Assembly: GCA_051530055.1 (NCBI GenBank)
Contig: CM121342.1
Coordinates: 7,192,001-7,256,000 of the forward strand
Reading direction: 5' to 3'
Source: Neoechinorhynchus agilis
Lineage: Eukaryota > Acanthocephala
DNA: 64,000 nt
Part shown: positions 20,601-31,861 of the stretch, in pieces
Position numbering within the stretch: position 1 is the stretch's first letter
How the letters are laid out: each line of letters starts with the position of its first letter
Translations under genes and position numbers: made by a program
The notes under the pieces: model-generated
Seen by the model: the letters and a program-made list of their open reading frames with translations, nothing else
Databases searched by the model: none
Told to the model about the DNA's origin: nothing

Positions 20601-21284
20601 GCTCTTGAACGGTATGCAAGAAAAGCAACATCAAGTACTGATATTAAAGGGCTACTTTTATTGGTGTCAAATAGATTAATCTAAGATGGTTAAAGTTGTC
20701 GAACGGAGAAATCTTCATCCATGGCATTATAAGACATTTAAAGGAGGCACAGAAAATTAGACAGTGAAGTTGAAGAAGGTAACTTTGTTCGTTTTGTGGA
20801 TTTTTGAAGAGATTGAAATTCAAATTAAATTCTGTAGATTCTTCATACCTTTGCCGTATAAAATGTTGGGATGTGCTATGCATTATCGATTTTTTCCATT
20901 GTCATTGTCGATTAGCGGTTCGGAAGGCATTTGATTAATATGATTTTTGCAAAATCAACAGTCTTTACTTGATTAAATTGGCGATGCAATCAGATTTTCT
21001 GCATAATTCTTTAAACTTCGGATGCAATGCAAAAATCTTAAAGGCGGTTCTATTACTTATTTTTATTTACATCGATTGTAGACAATGAACTAAACGTGGA
21101 TTTTGATCTTCATTGAGAAATTATGACTGGATGTTTCTATGGAGCCATAGATTGGATCCGTGGAAATATCCATCAAATTATCTGCTGACAAATGATCACG
21201 AAACTGTATTGGTACCCTCATCGTTATTTTTTGATCGGAAATATCGCCACCTTAATGACCACAATTTTCATTGCAGAATGCAAT
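20601..21284. other. AT-rich spacer, nothing recognised
   Basis: Short chance frames on both strands only. No repeat detected apart from AT-rich tracts. Confidence 0.4.
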
Positions 21285-21680
21285 TCACCGCAAATGCGAA
21301 AACTCCCATCATCGTAGTGGTGAATGATAGAGTCGCGTTGACTCTATTAAGGACAGTGTTAATTCAAGTCTGAAAAACACTCGGTGGGTCTCCGTCCGTC
21401 GTGTTGCAAGATTTGGAGGTCGTCATGAGGGAAGCTGCAAAATCGGCGTTGAGCTCAATAGCTCGAAGTGTAAACTGTTTGTGGAGGTGGTCTATTAGAC
21501 TCGTGCCCCGGATCCCTGTTTCAGGGTCAAAGGGTTCGGATCCACGATCGCCAATCACCCACAACCAACGGGACGAAATATCTCCTTGAAAGGAGGAAAC
21601 TCACTGATGAGTCACGCCTTCCCTGGCGGTATCTTTGGATCCGGAGAAATTTACAGACTCAAAAACGTGTAGTTCAGACT
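21285..21680 (+). mobile_element. LINE-type fragment, first of a duplicated pair
   Basis: Reads GGSPSVVLQDLEVVMREAAK, which fits the stretch just after the RT catalytic motif in LINE-A-like proteins (..GG...V..DL..V...A...G..LN...CEL). It is nearly identical to 22375-22770, 1,090 bases downstream, in the same orientation. The related stretch at 55.5 kb shows the right-hand part (QRVRIHDRQSPTTKGTKYL) is coding-like too. Confidence 0.55.
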
Positions 21681-22374
21681 ATTATGTGAGCTTTTCTTAG
21701 AAATCTATTTGCTGCGAGGCCCAATTACCCTTTTGGGAGCGAACAAAAACCTTTTAGAGAAGAGGTGGCCCGAAGGTTCAATACCTCGGCGTGTTGTTGT
21801 AGAGCTTTTGCGTCATCATCATTGAATTTGACGTCGTCCGGTTGTCGTGTGATGATGGTTCAAAATGCTCTGACGAGGAATCCATTTCTGGCCCTAGTTG
21901 ATTATTACAATCTCGTATTGTTGGAATTCAATGCTTGGTTGTATAAAGGGTAATCGATCTCAATTCATGACGTCAAAGTCGCCACGGCAGAATCAGAGGA
22001 GTCGCCGTTTTGACCCATTGGATTGATGGTGCTCAAAAAAAACGCCGCAGTTCACTAAAGACCTTTCAATGGGAGCTCTACGATATTCTCTCCAATCGAT
22101 GGAACTGAGTCAATCCGCGCGTTTCGTTAGGACAATAAAGCGCAAATGCCTCAGTCGTCGTGGCGCTGATTAGCAGAACGAGTATACTGTAAAGATAAAT
22201 AGACTCATTAGAAGATTAGCGCAACGAGAGCGAAAGCGAGTGCACGTGACCACTAAAAATGGAGAGTTTTTGTAACAACAAATAAAGTATTGAGTTACGG
22301 ATTACAGTTTTACCCTTTCGCCAGCTATGCCTTCAATCCGAACTTGGCCGCGGCCATTTTCGAGAGCCGTTGTC
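21681..22374. other. Spacer between the duplicated LINE fragments
   Basis: GC content is a little higher than in the surroundings. One plus frame (21765-21953) without recognisable motif. Possibly further degraded retroelement. Confidence 0.3.
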
Positions 22375-22830
22375 ACAAATATGGCAAATGCGAGAACTCC
22401 CATCACCAAAGTGGTGAATGATAGAATCGCGTTGACTCAATTAAGGACAGTGTTCATTCAAGTCTGAAAAACACTCGGTGGGTCTCCGTCCGTCGTGTTG
22501 CAAGATTTGGAGGTCGTCATGAGGGAAGCTGCAAAATCGGCGTTGAGCTCAATAGCTCGAAGTGTGAACTGTTTGTGGAGGTGGCCTATTGGACTCGTGC
22601 CCCGGATCCCTGTTTCAGGGTCAAAGGGTTCGGATCCACGATCGCCAATCACCCACAACCAAAGGGACGAAATATCTCCATGAAGGGAGGAAACTCACTG
22701 ATGAGTCCCGCCTTACCTGGCGGTATCTGAAGATCCGGCGAAATCTACAAACTTTTAACCGTGCATTAAAGACGTTGTGGTTATATCACTTCTCTGATGT
22801 AAAACATAAAATTTGTCCACCCGCGGAAAG
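22375..22830 (+). mobile_element. LINE-type fragment, second of the pair
   Basis: Same content as 21285-21680 with a few substitutions. It then continues with DESRLTWRYLKIRRNLQTFN in a frame that is comparatively open (22589-22846). The two copies share the same join on the left (gcgagaactcccatca type sequence), so they arose by duplication of a segment rather than by two insertions. Confidence 0.55.
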
Positions 22831-23039
22831 TGCTAATTCACATTAATAAAAAAAGAAATATATACATGCGGTCGGGAAAATCAGCTGACAATGCAACAAA
22901 TGATAAAAAATGCAGAAAACGCTGCTTAGTTAAAATGAGATCCACAATAGTTTTGTGCAGCTGGCACCTAACATCAAATAATCTCGCGCACTCAACTGTC
23001 TCTTCTGAGTAGCTGCGTTTTTTGATGAAAATATACCTA
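22831..23039. other. Short unassigned stretch
   Basis: AT-rich. No feature recognised between the LINE-type fragment and LINE-A copy 2. Confidence 0.3.
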
Positions 23040-24060
23040 AAGATATCATCCAAATAGCACCCAGAGTCGAATTGCTCTGCGAGCGTACGAAGGAACTTCA
23101 ATTCCATCAGGCATTATTCTTGATAAAGAATGCCCTGTTCCTTCCAAAGTCGCTGTACAAGTTGCGTACAGCGCCTTTCTTCAAACATCGACACTCCTTG
23201 GGGGAAATCGATCCCAATTTAAGGAGGTGTCTCGAAGGGATTTTAAATATCCAACTGTCGGATGAAGCATGGAGGCAAGCTTCATTGCCTGTATCTTCCG
23301 ACGGTTTGGGTATCCGTAAAACAGCCGATGTCGCGATTCCGGTTTTTTTAGGTTCCTATGAAGGCAGTCGAAAGTTGATCGAGAAATTGTTGGAAAAAGA
23401 GTTTTCATTCGACGAAAATTTTAAAGAGGCGGTCATTTAATTTTGCCGCATTACGCAGTGCGATCAGGTTACCTTTAGAGGCAAGAGACAGTCAGTTTGG
23501 GACAAACCTTCAATCACGCGAGTTCATGACTCAAGGCTTTCCGACTCACGTGATGAGATGACCCGAGCTCGATTGTTGGCGGTCTCTTTAAAGGAATCTG
23601 GTTCCTGGCTGAACGCCGTTCCGATTCCCTTCGGCAATTTACTGAGAGACGGAACAGTAAGGATCGCAGTGTCCCTACGACTGGGAATCCCGATTTGTGT
23701 CCCGCACTACCGTCATTGTGGAGCTCTTGTGGATACTTCTGGTAGACACGGTCTCGCCTGTCGCTAGTCCGGTGGCAGATATGCTCGCCACGCCGAGATT
23801 AACTCGATGATTAGTCGGGCTCTGAATACGATTCACGCACCGAATCTGCTCGAACCAAGTCACCTCTGCAGACTCGATAATCAAAGACCGGACGGGGTAA
23901 CTGTGTTCCCGTGGCGAGAAGGGAAATCCCTTCTCTGGGACGCCACTTGTGTGGGAACACCCTTGCCCTGTCCAATCTCAGTGTTACATAGATCGCAAGC
24001 CATCGTAAAGAAATTAAGCAATTCCAACGTCTACAATAAAATCAAAACTATCCACCCGAA
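23040..24060 (+). mobile_element. LINE-A copy 2: thumb and C-terminal domain
   Basis: Best preserved LINE-A piece. In order: ALFLIKNALFLPKSLYKLRT, LSDEAWRQASLPVSSDGLGI, AIPVFLGSYEGSRKLIEK, RQSVWDKPS, ARLLAVSLKESGSWLNAVPI, VSLRLGIPICVPHYRHCGAL, GRHGLACR, INSMISRALNT, NLLEPSHLCRLDNQRPDG and VFPWREGKSLLWDATCVGTP. One frame change near 23500 and stops near 23438 and 23765 break it, far fewer defects than copy 1. After about 23960 it departs from the copy 1 sequence, so the true C-terminus is missing. Confidence 0.85.
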
Positions 24061-24099
24061 AAAGTTCAAGTCGAACAAAAGATCTTGTAAACGCCGATG

Positions 24100-25384
24100 A
24101 ACCAATTGATGGCATTTACACACCCTCCAAAGCTCTTGCATTTCTAGAAAGCAATCGTAAACCACACGTTTATTATTGCCTCGTATCATTTTCTATGATT
24201 CAGTAAACTCATATTTTAATTTCCTTTTTCGACTACAATTCAAATTTCAATGCATAAAAGAGAATAAATGTTAAGTCACTGATAGTTTGTCGACTTCCCT
24301 TGTTTCTCAAAACGTTGTTATAACTCGAAATTGTAACTTTTCTTACAAGAATCAAAGTACGAATTTACATTTCCGATAAACAAAATGATTAACGGAATAC
24401 CACGAAATCGTGTTTAAAGACACGCAGACGATACGACTAATTATTATAATCAATAATTCTTGATTATTGCAATTTTCTGAGGTGGGGATTGTGGTGATCG
24501 ATAATGCAGTGACAGCGGTAAAGTGGATTTGTTCACTACGCAGCAGAGGTTTATTGAACTGCTCACTTTAAAACAACTGGAGCAGGAAAAAGAAGTTAAG
24601 GAGCTTCAAGGAAACTAGAGGAAATGGCAAGAAGGGATGTGGTTCCTGTTGCAAACGTGATGCCGTTCCGATCATTTGTTAATAAAGTTTTATGGTAGGG
24701 ATGTTCCTTGAGTGTTTTAAATTACCTCTCTCTTACCACAAGGAGAAAGGTGATTTAAAACATCCAAATCAATAACCATAATTATCAAAAGAGCATTATT
24801 TGTTGTTGAACAATAATATTTCAGTTTCAAATGGCAGAATGATTAAGAAACACAGGGAAATGATTTAGTAGCGTCTCGATGATTTCCGGAAACGCAACAA
24901 TCGCTGTTGAGTTATGAAAACGGTCGCGGTTCTATTAAGTAGCGGAACAAATAAAAAAATCGATATCCATTAATAATACTGTGCAAAATTCTACATTGAC
25001 ACTTTGAGTATTTTGGTTTATGTTGCGAATCTTGTTTAGTTAAAGAAAAGATTTTTGGTGAATATAATTAAGATAACTGTTTTAAGCGACTGTTTTTAGG
25101 TTATTTGCAACTTTAAATTACGACGTTATTAATATTGCTTATTTTAGTTTAAAACCGTAATGTGACAGAAGGGAAGTTGAAGTTAGTTTCTAACATTTGC
25201 CTAATCTTCGTAGCAATAAGACGTCGAATGATTTAAACTTCTAAGGAAATTTATTTTAGTTTGCGTGGTGATTTGTCTGGTTTAAGAATTAATTTAAATT
25301 TTTATACTTTCTTCCTTTAATAAGGACCGCTGTTTTGCATTAATGTGACTTGCCGTCTTGAAATGTTTCATAAAAGATTAACAA
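24100..25384. other. AT-rich intergenic DNA with one hairpin
   Basis: No gene recognised. A 21-bp arm at 24714-24734 (GTTTTAAATTACCTCTCTCTT) pairs imperfectly with 24740-24761. Otherwise only AT-rich sequence. Confidence 0.45.
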
Positions 25385-25925
25385 AATATTTGCACAGCTG
25401 ACATTCCCCCCTCTCATCGAATGCCTTGACGCTATTTTCACTGAAAAATCAAAACGATTATTAACCTTTGAACAACAATTTCTTCCACATATCGCCCCTC
25501 TTTCCACAAGAGCACAACACTCGTAATCCTAATTCGTTTCATCCTCCCTCGGCCTCGGCTCCTTTTTCCATGCTGCCCAATCTTCTCTCGGACATCATAA
25601 CTTAAAATGAACCTGAGGAAAGACCAACCTTACAAACGCTCCTACAGACAACAAACACCAATTCCCATCCGAACGGAGACCTTCCAACCAAACCGGATAT
25701 TCTCAAACGAACGGACACTGGATAATTTCACCCGAACGAACCTCCCGCGACTGGATATTCCCAACCTAATGGATACGCTCTTCTTTTTTCTGAACAATTA
25801 TGAACTTGAATGCTTGTGAAGACTCAAAGGTAAATGGGTCCTCCTATTCCTTCTCTGTATTCTGAACACCCTTCCCAAAATGTAATTGCTAGGCGCCTAC
25901 CGGGGACAATGATTGGAACTATTGT
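25385..25925 (+). mobile_element. LINE-B 3' end, copy 1
   Basis: Aligns with 31405-31850: cacagctgacattccccc, then LE.QF.PHI coding remnants, a C/T-rich stretch (cgtttcatcctccctcggcc), the block ccaattcccatccgaacgga, and near the end tgggtcctcctattcc. This is the last part of ORF2 and the 3' untranslated region of a LINE-B-type element, 5' truncated. Confidence 0.7.
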
Positions 25926-25931
25926 TTAATT

Positions 25932-26020
25932 CTTCACCCGGTAAATGATTTTTTTGTTATAGATGTTTCGAACCTCGCCAGGTTCATCTTCTTTAATAAA
26001 AAATCATTTACCGGATGAAG
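25932..26020. repeat. Nested hairpin resembling a single 183-bp satellite monomer
   Basis: The outer arm 25932-25954 (CTTCACCCGGTAAATGATTT...) pairs with 25998-26020 with one mismatch. An inner GAACCT-CGCC-AGGTTC stem sits at 25970-25985. The plan matches the fold-back satellite at 61.4-64 kb: outer CTTCACTCGGTAAA, poly(A/T) next to it, inner GGGTTCAT/ATGAACCC. This suggests a dispersed relative. Confidence 0.75.
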
Positions 26021-26677
26021 AGGTTAACAATAATACGTATTTTGCGATTTAAGTTCAACATTTATAAAATTTCACAGATTGTATTTGATACCAATACGAT
26101 AGATTTGTGTAATTTCCTTCAAATAACAAAAATAATTTGAAGGAAAATGACAAAAAATAATGAAAGTACGAATTTTGATATTACTAGAAAGTACTGAATA
26201 TTTTTGCGGAAATAAAAAGGATTTCTTGGAAACATTTTTATAAGCATCACTGATTTTGAAAATAGAAATAAAGTCTTATTATTAAGTTCAGTAAACGCAT
26301 CGACAGCCGTAAAGAGAAAACACTCCCGCTTTAGACTTTTAAGTAAAGAAATTAATCGACTGATTGAATCTGCTTGAAAGAATATTGACGAAAAATAAAT
26401 CACCGTTAGAGCATTAAGTTGATAGACGAGATTGAAATTTGTGAACTTTAAAAAGCTTAAATAATTTAATTTCTTTCAAATTAAAAAGAGTAGAGACAAA
26501 AACCTTTTTATTTGATACAACAAATAAGACATTGAACGGGATTATTCTTCAAGTTCTTGGAGTGATTTTTGAATGGCGAAGTGCACTTCGAGCCTTAGAA
26601 AATTCGATGGACATTTGTCTTATGATTTCGGTCAATTCCTAGTATTATTTTTGTCCAACAAAATTAGCCTAGCATAG
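26021..26677. other. AT-rich spacer before the LINE RT
   Basis: No gene recognised. A 94-codon minus frame (26119-26403) is hydrophobic and AT-driven, likely chance. May include the decayed 5' part of the LINE that follows. Confidence 0.35.
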
Positions 26678-27748
26678 CTCATAATTTTCAGGAAGGTTAT
26701 TGTTGAACCAAAGGATGTTCGTCCAATCTCGCTTCAAAATCCTCTAGTTAGTATATATGAACGCGCCCTTGCAAATAGGTTGAGATCTTTCATTAATAAA
26801 CATAATTGCATCTCTCCGAACTGTCATGGCTTTCTAAAAGGGAAATCAGTTCATTCTGCCCTTGCAGAGGTTTACTCCAATTTTTCCTGCTCTAACCAGC
26901 CCATGCGAGCCATTCTTGCCGTGGACATTTCTCGAACCTTTGATAAGATTTCTCTTTCTTTTATTATTGAAATGCTTGAATTTTTCAGTCTACATCACAA
27001 TTTAATAACACGTATTCACAATATTTTATTTACAAAATCCTTTTACTACGAAGACGACGCCGCAAAGACACTTTACTACCCGTCCAATGGTGTTCCGCAG
27101 GGGTCGCCTCTGTCACCTATTCTCTTCCTTATGGCATCACAATACTTGATTCAGAACTTTAAAGTTCGGGCCTCGCTTACCTGCTACGCGGATGATTTTA
27201 CTTTTGTCATCTCCACCCACAGAGCAGCTAGAATGAAACTCCTGATTGAGCAATGTATTGATTTTCTTAACTCCTTTTTACCTAAAATGAACTTATCGTT
27301 GAATAAGTCGAAATGTTTATGCATTTTTAAAGTTCGCTCGAGCAGAATTAGGAAAGATTTAAAATCCTTTTTCAACAATTTAATGAACAACCCTGACACC
27401 TCTTTTTCAGGTTTTACGAATACACCTCTTAAAATCAAAATATTGGGTCACACCTTTACTGCTAATCTCTCGCCTAGATTAGATAAGAATAAAATGAAAA
27501 TAATACTCACTTTAGCATCGAAAAAGACGAAGCGCGCCGTTACTCTCGGGTTAAACGCAAATCAATGCCAAACTATTTACAAAAGCGGAAGCATTCCTGG
27601 CCTGGTCTTTTTTTTTCGAGGTCGCCCCCCGGAACAAAAGACTTTACTCATCAAAACGTTCTGCGATCAACTTAATACAATGTCTTTCTCCTGGGCCGGA
27701 GAATTGAGGATCTTCTGCAACAGTAGACTTATGAGATGGTCTAGTTGA
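26678..27748 (+). mobile_element. LINE reverse transcriptase domain, long intact frame
   Basis: One frame of about 356 codons, open from a TAG at 26675 to TGA. It has the RT motifs in order: EPKDVRPISLQNPL (motif 1/2a), GFLKGKSVHSAL, DISRTFDKIS (motif A), GVPQGSPLSPILF (motif B), CYADD (motif C, catalytic), LSLNKSKC (motif D) and ILGHTF (motif E). All catalytic aspartates are present. It lacks an endonuclease upstream and ends just past the thumb (LRIFCNSRLMRWSS), where sequence of another LINE 5' part begins. The intact frame makes it the youngest coding LINE piece here. Probably the same group as LINE-B/C. Confidence 0.85.
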
Positions 27749-27779
27749 ACGATACTGATTAGTTTCTTGTTTTTGGTTT

Positions 27780-28495
27780 TTCTTCTCATACTGCCACATG
27801 ATGAATAAATCTCCACCTCGATTACGCCGAGTGATTGTGCCCCGGTTTCTATTTCCGAAAATCGATCTCGTTCCACCGTTGTTAGACCAAAAGGTATAGC
27901 CCGCCCTTTTCGTCGAGAGGATTATACGCTTAAAATTACTAAAGAAGACCTGGGAATTAACACCCCAACATCCCTATCAAAAAAATCCTAAAATTTCTGA
28001 GCCCTCTGGACTCGGTAACATTATTAATTACAACATTAAGAAATCATTCAACACCAAATTTGCGTCCATCTTCGTTTTCTCTCACACAAGAGGTAAAGAA
28101 TTATTTGTGAAAATGTTGCACGGTTTGAATATGAAATTTATAGATAAATCAAGAACAGTAACGTCTTTGATGTTTAACGCGCCTCCAGATCTCTCTAAAG
28201 AAAACTTTGGCGAAATAGAAAAGTCCCACGGCTTTAAAGCAATCAAGTACCTGTCCAGATTTCCGAACTCGCAGCCCTACGCTATTCTTTGCTCAGCCCC
28301 AATCAATACTGCTGAACGCTTAAGTTTATCTGGTCTTGGACTATATTCGTATTGGTTCACCTTTTCTTTAATAAGCCCGTCTATTTATGATTTTAATTTC
28401 ACAATATGTCAGAAATGCGCTCGATGGAGTCATTAAGCGTCCTTTTGTAGTTATGAACCCCGATCTTTGATTTATGCTGGCCCTCATTTGAAGGG
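27780..28495 (+). mobile_element. LINE-B type 5' part with ORF1
   Basis: The frame 28107-28436 plus flanks reads EIEKSHGFKAIKYLSRFPNS, RLSLSGLGLYSYWF and FTICQKCARWSH. After one stop the zinc-knuckle-like pattern goes on (FCSYEPRSLIYAGPHLKGT), which resembles C..C.RW.H....C.Y.PRC..CAG.H. So this is a gag-like ORF1 distinct from LINE-C's. It starts where the RT above ends and stops where a LINE-A tail begins. Confidence 0.6.
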
Positions 28496-28502
28496 TACGA
28501 AA

Positions 28503-28745
28503 ATATCTTCACTTATCGAGGGCTCACTATTTTGTCCCCTTTGGGGTAGAGACGTATGGAGCGCTCGGCAGCTCGGCACTCTGCTCCAGGATCTTTCTCG
28601 AAGAAATTGAGAGAAACGACCGGAGACTCAAGAGCAGGTGTATTCCTTCGACAAAATATCTCGCTCGTAGTACAACGAGGCAATGCTGCCAGCGTGACGG
28701 CGACGGTCGAGGAAGGAGAGAAGCCCCAATTTTGCGGACGGTGGT
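28503..28745 (+). mobile_element. LINE-A C-terminal fragment (copy 3)
   Basis: Nearly identical to 12541-12790, with about ten differences before the ends diverge. Contains GVFLRQNISLVVQRGNAASV. It is spliced directly onto LINE-B ORF1 sequence at about 28500. The high identity to copy 1 suggests a recent event. Confidence 0.85.
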
Positions 28746-28789
28746 GATTGGAAGTTTTGTACTTTATTATGTTATTATTAAAAAAAATA

Positions 28790-29190
28790 GTATACTCCTT
28801 GGAAAAAAGGGACAAGTAGTTGGTGTTAAAATCACCGATTATTAGATCCGGGTTCCAAAATAATAGCAAATTGCGAAACTTTCTTAAAAACTTGGTTACA
28901 CAGCCTGTTTGTATGTAAATATTCGCAATGATAAGAATGGGATGGAGCTGAGGATATCTAAGCCGATACGGGTTCGATATCGAGAGAAATTGAATTTTAA
29001 ACAGCTCATCTTTTAAAGATAAGAGTAAGGTTGGATTAAGATAAGCCCTAACAAAGGTTTGTAGATCACCAGCAAAACCAATGTATTGATTGGTTAGAGC
29101 AGTTGATGGAGCTAATAAAAACCTTTGTATTGTGTAGAGACGATGAATTATGGCAATGGGCCAACTTCTTGGGGGCACATAATATCAATT
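28790..29190 (-). mobile_element. LINE endonuclease fragment, minus strand
   Basis: The minus frame contains PILIIANIYIQTG and WNPDLIIGDFNTNYLSLFSK, the GDFN catalytic motif of AP-like LINE endonucleases, in a 221-codon frame of which the last part is only a shadow of the LINE-A tail. The start near 29178 is not a natural one. Confidence 0.65.
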
Positions 29191-30190
29191 TGTTCTTTTA
29201 TTATTGTATTCAAGAGATGAGATGGTAGCCTATAAGCTCTAGATGCGTTATTAGTTCTTTGAATTTTTATTTACAACTTTTTCAATAATTGAGATAAGAA
29301 GGTTCTAATAAGTTGTACGTCACCAAAGTTCGAAATTATTTCTTACTATTTTGCAGGCTTTATCAATAATAAGTCTTGGAAATGTGCCTATCCAATTGGA
29401 AGTTTTGTGTTTGAAATCTATCCATTTTTTATTTAAAAGTGTATTCCAACAATTTGAAGAGAGATTTTTTAATGTTCGTATTTTTATTCTATCTCTTTCT
29501 AGATTTTCATTTGCGAGATATTTAAAAAATTCTTCTTAAATAATATTTACTTAAGGTCCTATTGCCTTGCAATTCAGAAATTATTGATAATCTCGTAATT
29601 GAATTTGTAAATTTGGAGGGTCTCCGTTTTCTTAGATGTGAAAAAGTGCCTAGGTTATCATTGGTGGCCTTGGAGATCGTATCATTTATTTCAGTTTATT
29701 TTAGATTTTATTTGATGGTTAAAACATTTTATGTTCGCTTCATAAATTTTACCGGCGATTCAGATGTTCCTGGGTTTCTGATTTGCTTTTGAAATATTAT
29801 ACGTAATTCTTATTTGTTTTTTAACCCCTTTTCTCCTACGGAGCGAATTATTTCCTTCTATACAAAAGTTATTTAAACTCTTTTCTATCATGATGATCCT
29901 CTTAACTTTTCCTATTTTTGCCAGTTTGAAACTTTCATTATAATCCTTGTTCTTATTCAAATCTTCATTCTAAGTAGCGATTTCATGTTTTGATTTTGCA
30001 AATTCGAAATTATATTTATTTTATATGTGATTTCTTATCTTAAGATTTCCATTTTGTAATTTTAATTCTCTTATGTCCTTTGAGAAAAACAGAAATTGAT
30101 TATTTCCATTATAATTATCATTTAAGCAAGGACGATTTATTCGCGAAGAGAGGATGGTGGATTGAGAGAAGATCGAGTTTCATCAATAAG
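29191..30190. other. AT-rich DNA, no gene recognised
   Basis: Several short frames on both strands, none with recognisable motifs. May be decayed LINE continuing from the endonuclease fragment. Confidence 0.35.
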
Positions 30191-30960
30191 TTAGATCGGT
30201 GCTTTTTTACGTGACAATTTTTTTACAATCCAATCCATGAATCGATCTTTTTGGTCCAGTTTTCTGTATGTGTCCAAGAGTAGGGGAGTTAAATTAGTGC
30301 TTCGGAAAAAGCCCTCGTTAATGGGGTTCGCTGTTGAGGTGGTCGACCTCTTGAGAAGAAGACTAGACCTGAAACGGACCAGGCCTGACAAACTGTCTAT
30401 ATCACTTTGCTATTTGGCCAGTTTGTCTGCTCTGCGGCCCTACTTTTGGCGATTTTTAAAATTTTCTTGAGTTTAGCTTTATTTGTTGTATAATTATATT
30501 TTGCTGTGAACGTGTATCAAAAGATACTTAGTTTTTTGTTATTGGCCATGGATTCTTGATGAAAAAATTCTTTAAAAAATTCTCTACGTCTGTCACATAC
30601 AGATCTCGATTTTATAATAAATTGGCTTTTCTTAGCATTCAAAGATAGCCCCATTGTTGGGAGAGCGTTATCGAGAAAATCGAGCAGTTCCGAGTTTTTT
30701 CGAGCGGATATGAAATTCGGGAGCTCCTGATGCATAAGCAGCACACAGATTCTGAACTACGTTTTCCAGACCGAAGCCCTTAATCTAAGCGGATTCAGCT
30801 TTCTGTCCGGGGTTAATTTTTTAAGGGACACGACTTTCCACCAATCTGAGGATTGTGGTAATAATTCCTTAATGTACTTTCTATCACTATCATATTGCAA
30901 ACGAACTCTACATGGCCGGTACGGGGATGCCGAAAACTTGACCAGTTCAGGATCCCCAAT
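30191..30960 (-). mobile_element. Decayed LINE piece with RT palm end
   Basis: The minus frame 30517-30744 reads LLMHQELPNFISARKNSELL and LDNALPTMGLSLNAKKSQFI, which fits the stretch after the RT YADD motif through motif D (LSLN..KS). Before it, 30745-30960 is open in the same frame apart from one stop (SASPYRPCRVRLQYDSDRKY, IKELLPQSSDWWKVVSLKKL), which I cannot assign. A minus frame at 30191-30391 (STANPINEGFFRSTNLTPLL) may belong to it too. Confidence 0.45.
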
Positions 30961-31079
30961 AGTTTTGCGGAATGCAATTCATGTCCGTAAAACGATAGTA
31001 GCCGTGACTTTTTAAACTTCGCAACTTTAGCCTGTTCCTCGCGTCTATAAGAGGTTCCTTGCTATCGGCAAAGCACTGT

Positions 31080-31860
31080 CAAATGACGCTAAAGTATTAA
31101 CAGCCCGGCCACCACAGCGGTCATCACAAACTACGATGACCCTGGGAGCTATGCTGAACACTTTGATTTATCCTCCGATGTTATTCTCCAATTTCAATCA
31201 AATCCGAAATGGGATTCAAACTTTAAAATTTGTCTCCTCAGACGCCTCCAACATTTAGGAATCCCTTCGCATGATCTCTTCAAATTTTACTTCGCCTTTA
31301 TTTTACTCTCCATCACCTACGATTATCCCGTCTTCTGCAACCTTTCAAAATCTCAAATCTTTCGTCTTGAAATTCTTCGTAAAAGAGCGTCTAAAATTTG
31401 CACAGCTGACTTTCCCCCCACCGAATGCATTGATGCTATTTTCATAAAACAATCAAACCGCCTCTCAACCCTTGAAACACAATTTCGACCACATATCGAT
31501 CCTTTTTTCTCATGAGCACAACAATCGTAATCCTAATTCGTTTCATCCTCCTTTACCTCGTACCTCTCTCGACCTCTGCTCCTTTTTTCCATATAGCCAA
31601 ATCTTCTCGGATATCATAACCTGAAATGAACCTGAGAAAAGACCAAACCTCACAAGCTCTCTTGTAAACAATAACCACCAATTCCCACAAGAACGGACAT
31701 CCCCGGATCGGACATTCCCACCCGACCAAAACAATAATATACTAAATAATCAACAACCGCATTCTTTAAACAACTCTGAACTCGAGTGTTTACGAGGACC
31801 CAATGGTACATGGGTCCTGTTTTTTGGGCATCAACAAATAAAAGTGTTATTATTGCCTAA
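31080..31860 (+). mobile_element. LINE-B 3' end, copy 2, with probable element terminus
   Basis: LRRLQHLGIPSHDLFKFYFA, SITYDYPVFCNLSKSQIFRL and RKRASKICTADFPPTECIDA are the conserved LINE C-terminus (L..LGLP..DLF..Y..F....+.Y...V......+...LE..RKRA.+IC). The stop is followed by about 350 bases of 3' UTR, ending tgggtcctgttttttgggca and aataaaagtgttattattgc. A similar terminus occurs at 25.9 kb (partial) and 52.6 kb. Confidence 0.75.
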
Positions 31861-31861
31861 A

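Noticed and set aside
21596-22720. Hammerhead ribozyme (gaaac and ctgatgagtc close together)
   Set aside because: The core pieces are in an order and spacing that leave no room for the needed stems, and the stretch lies in duplicated retroelement coding sequence with a coding-like relative at 55.5 kb.
26119-26403. Minus-strand 94-codon frame as a membrane protein gene
   Set aside because: Hydrophobicity follows from AT-rich sequence. No start context, neighbour or motif supports it.
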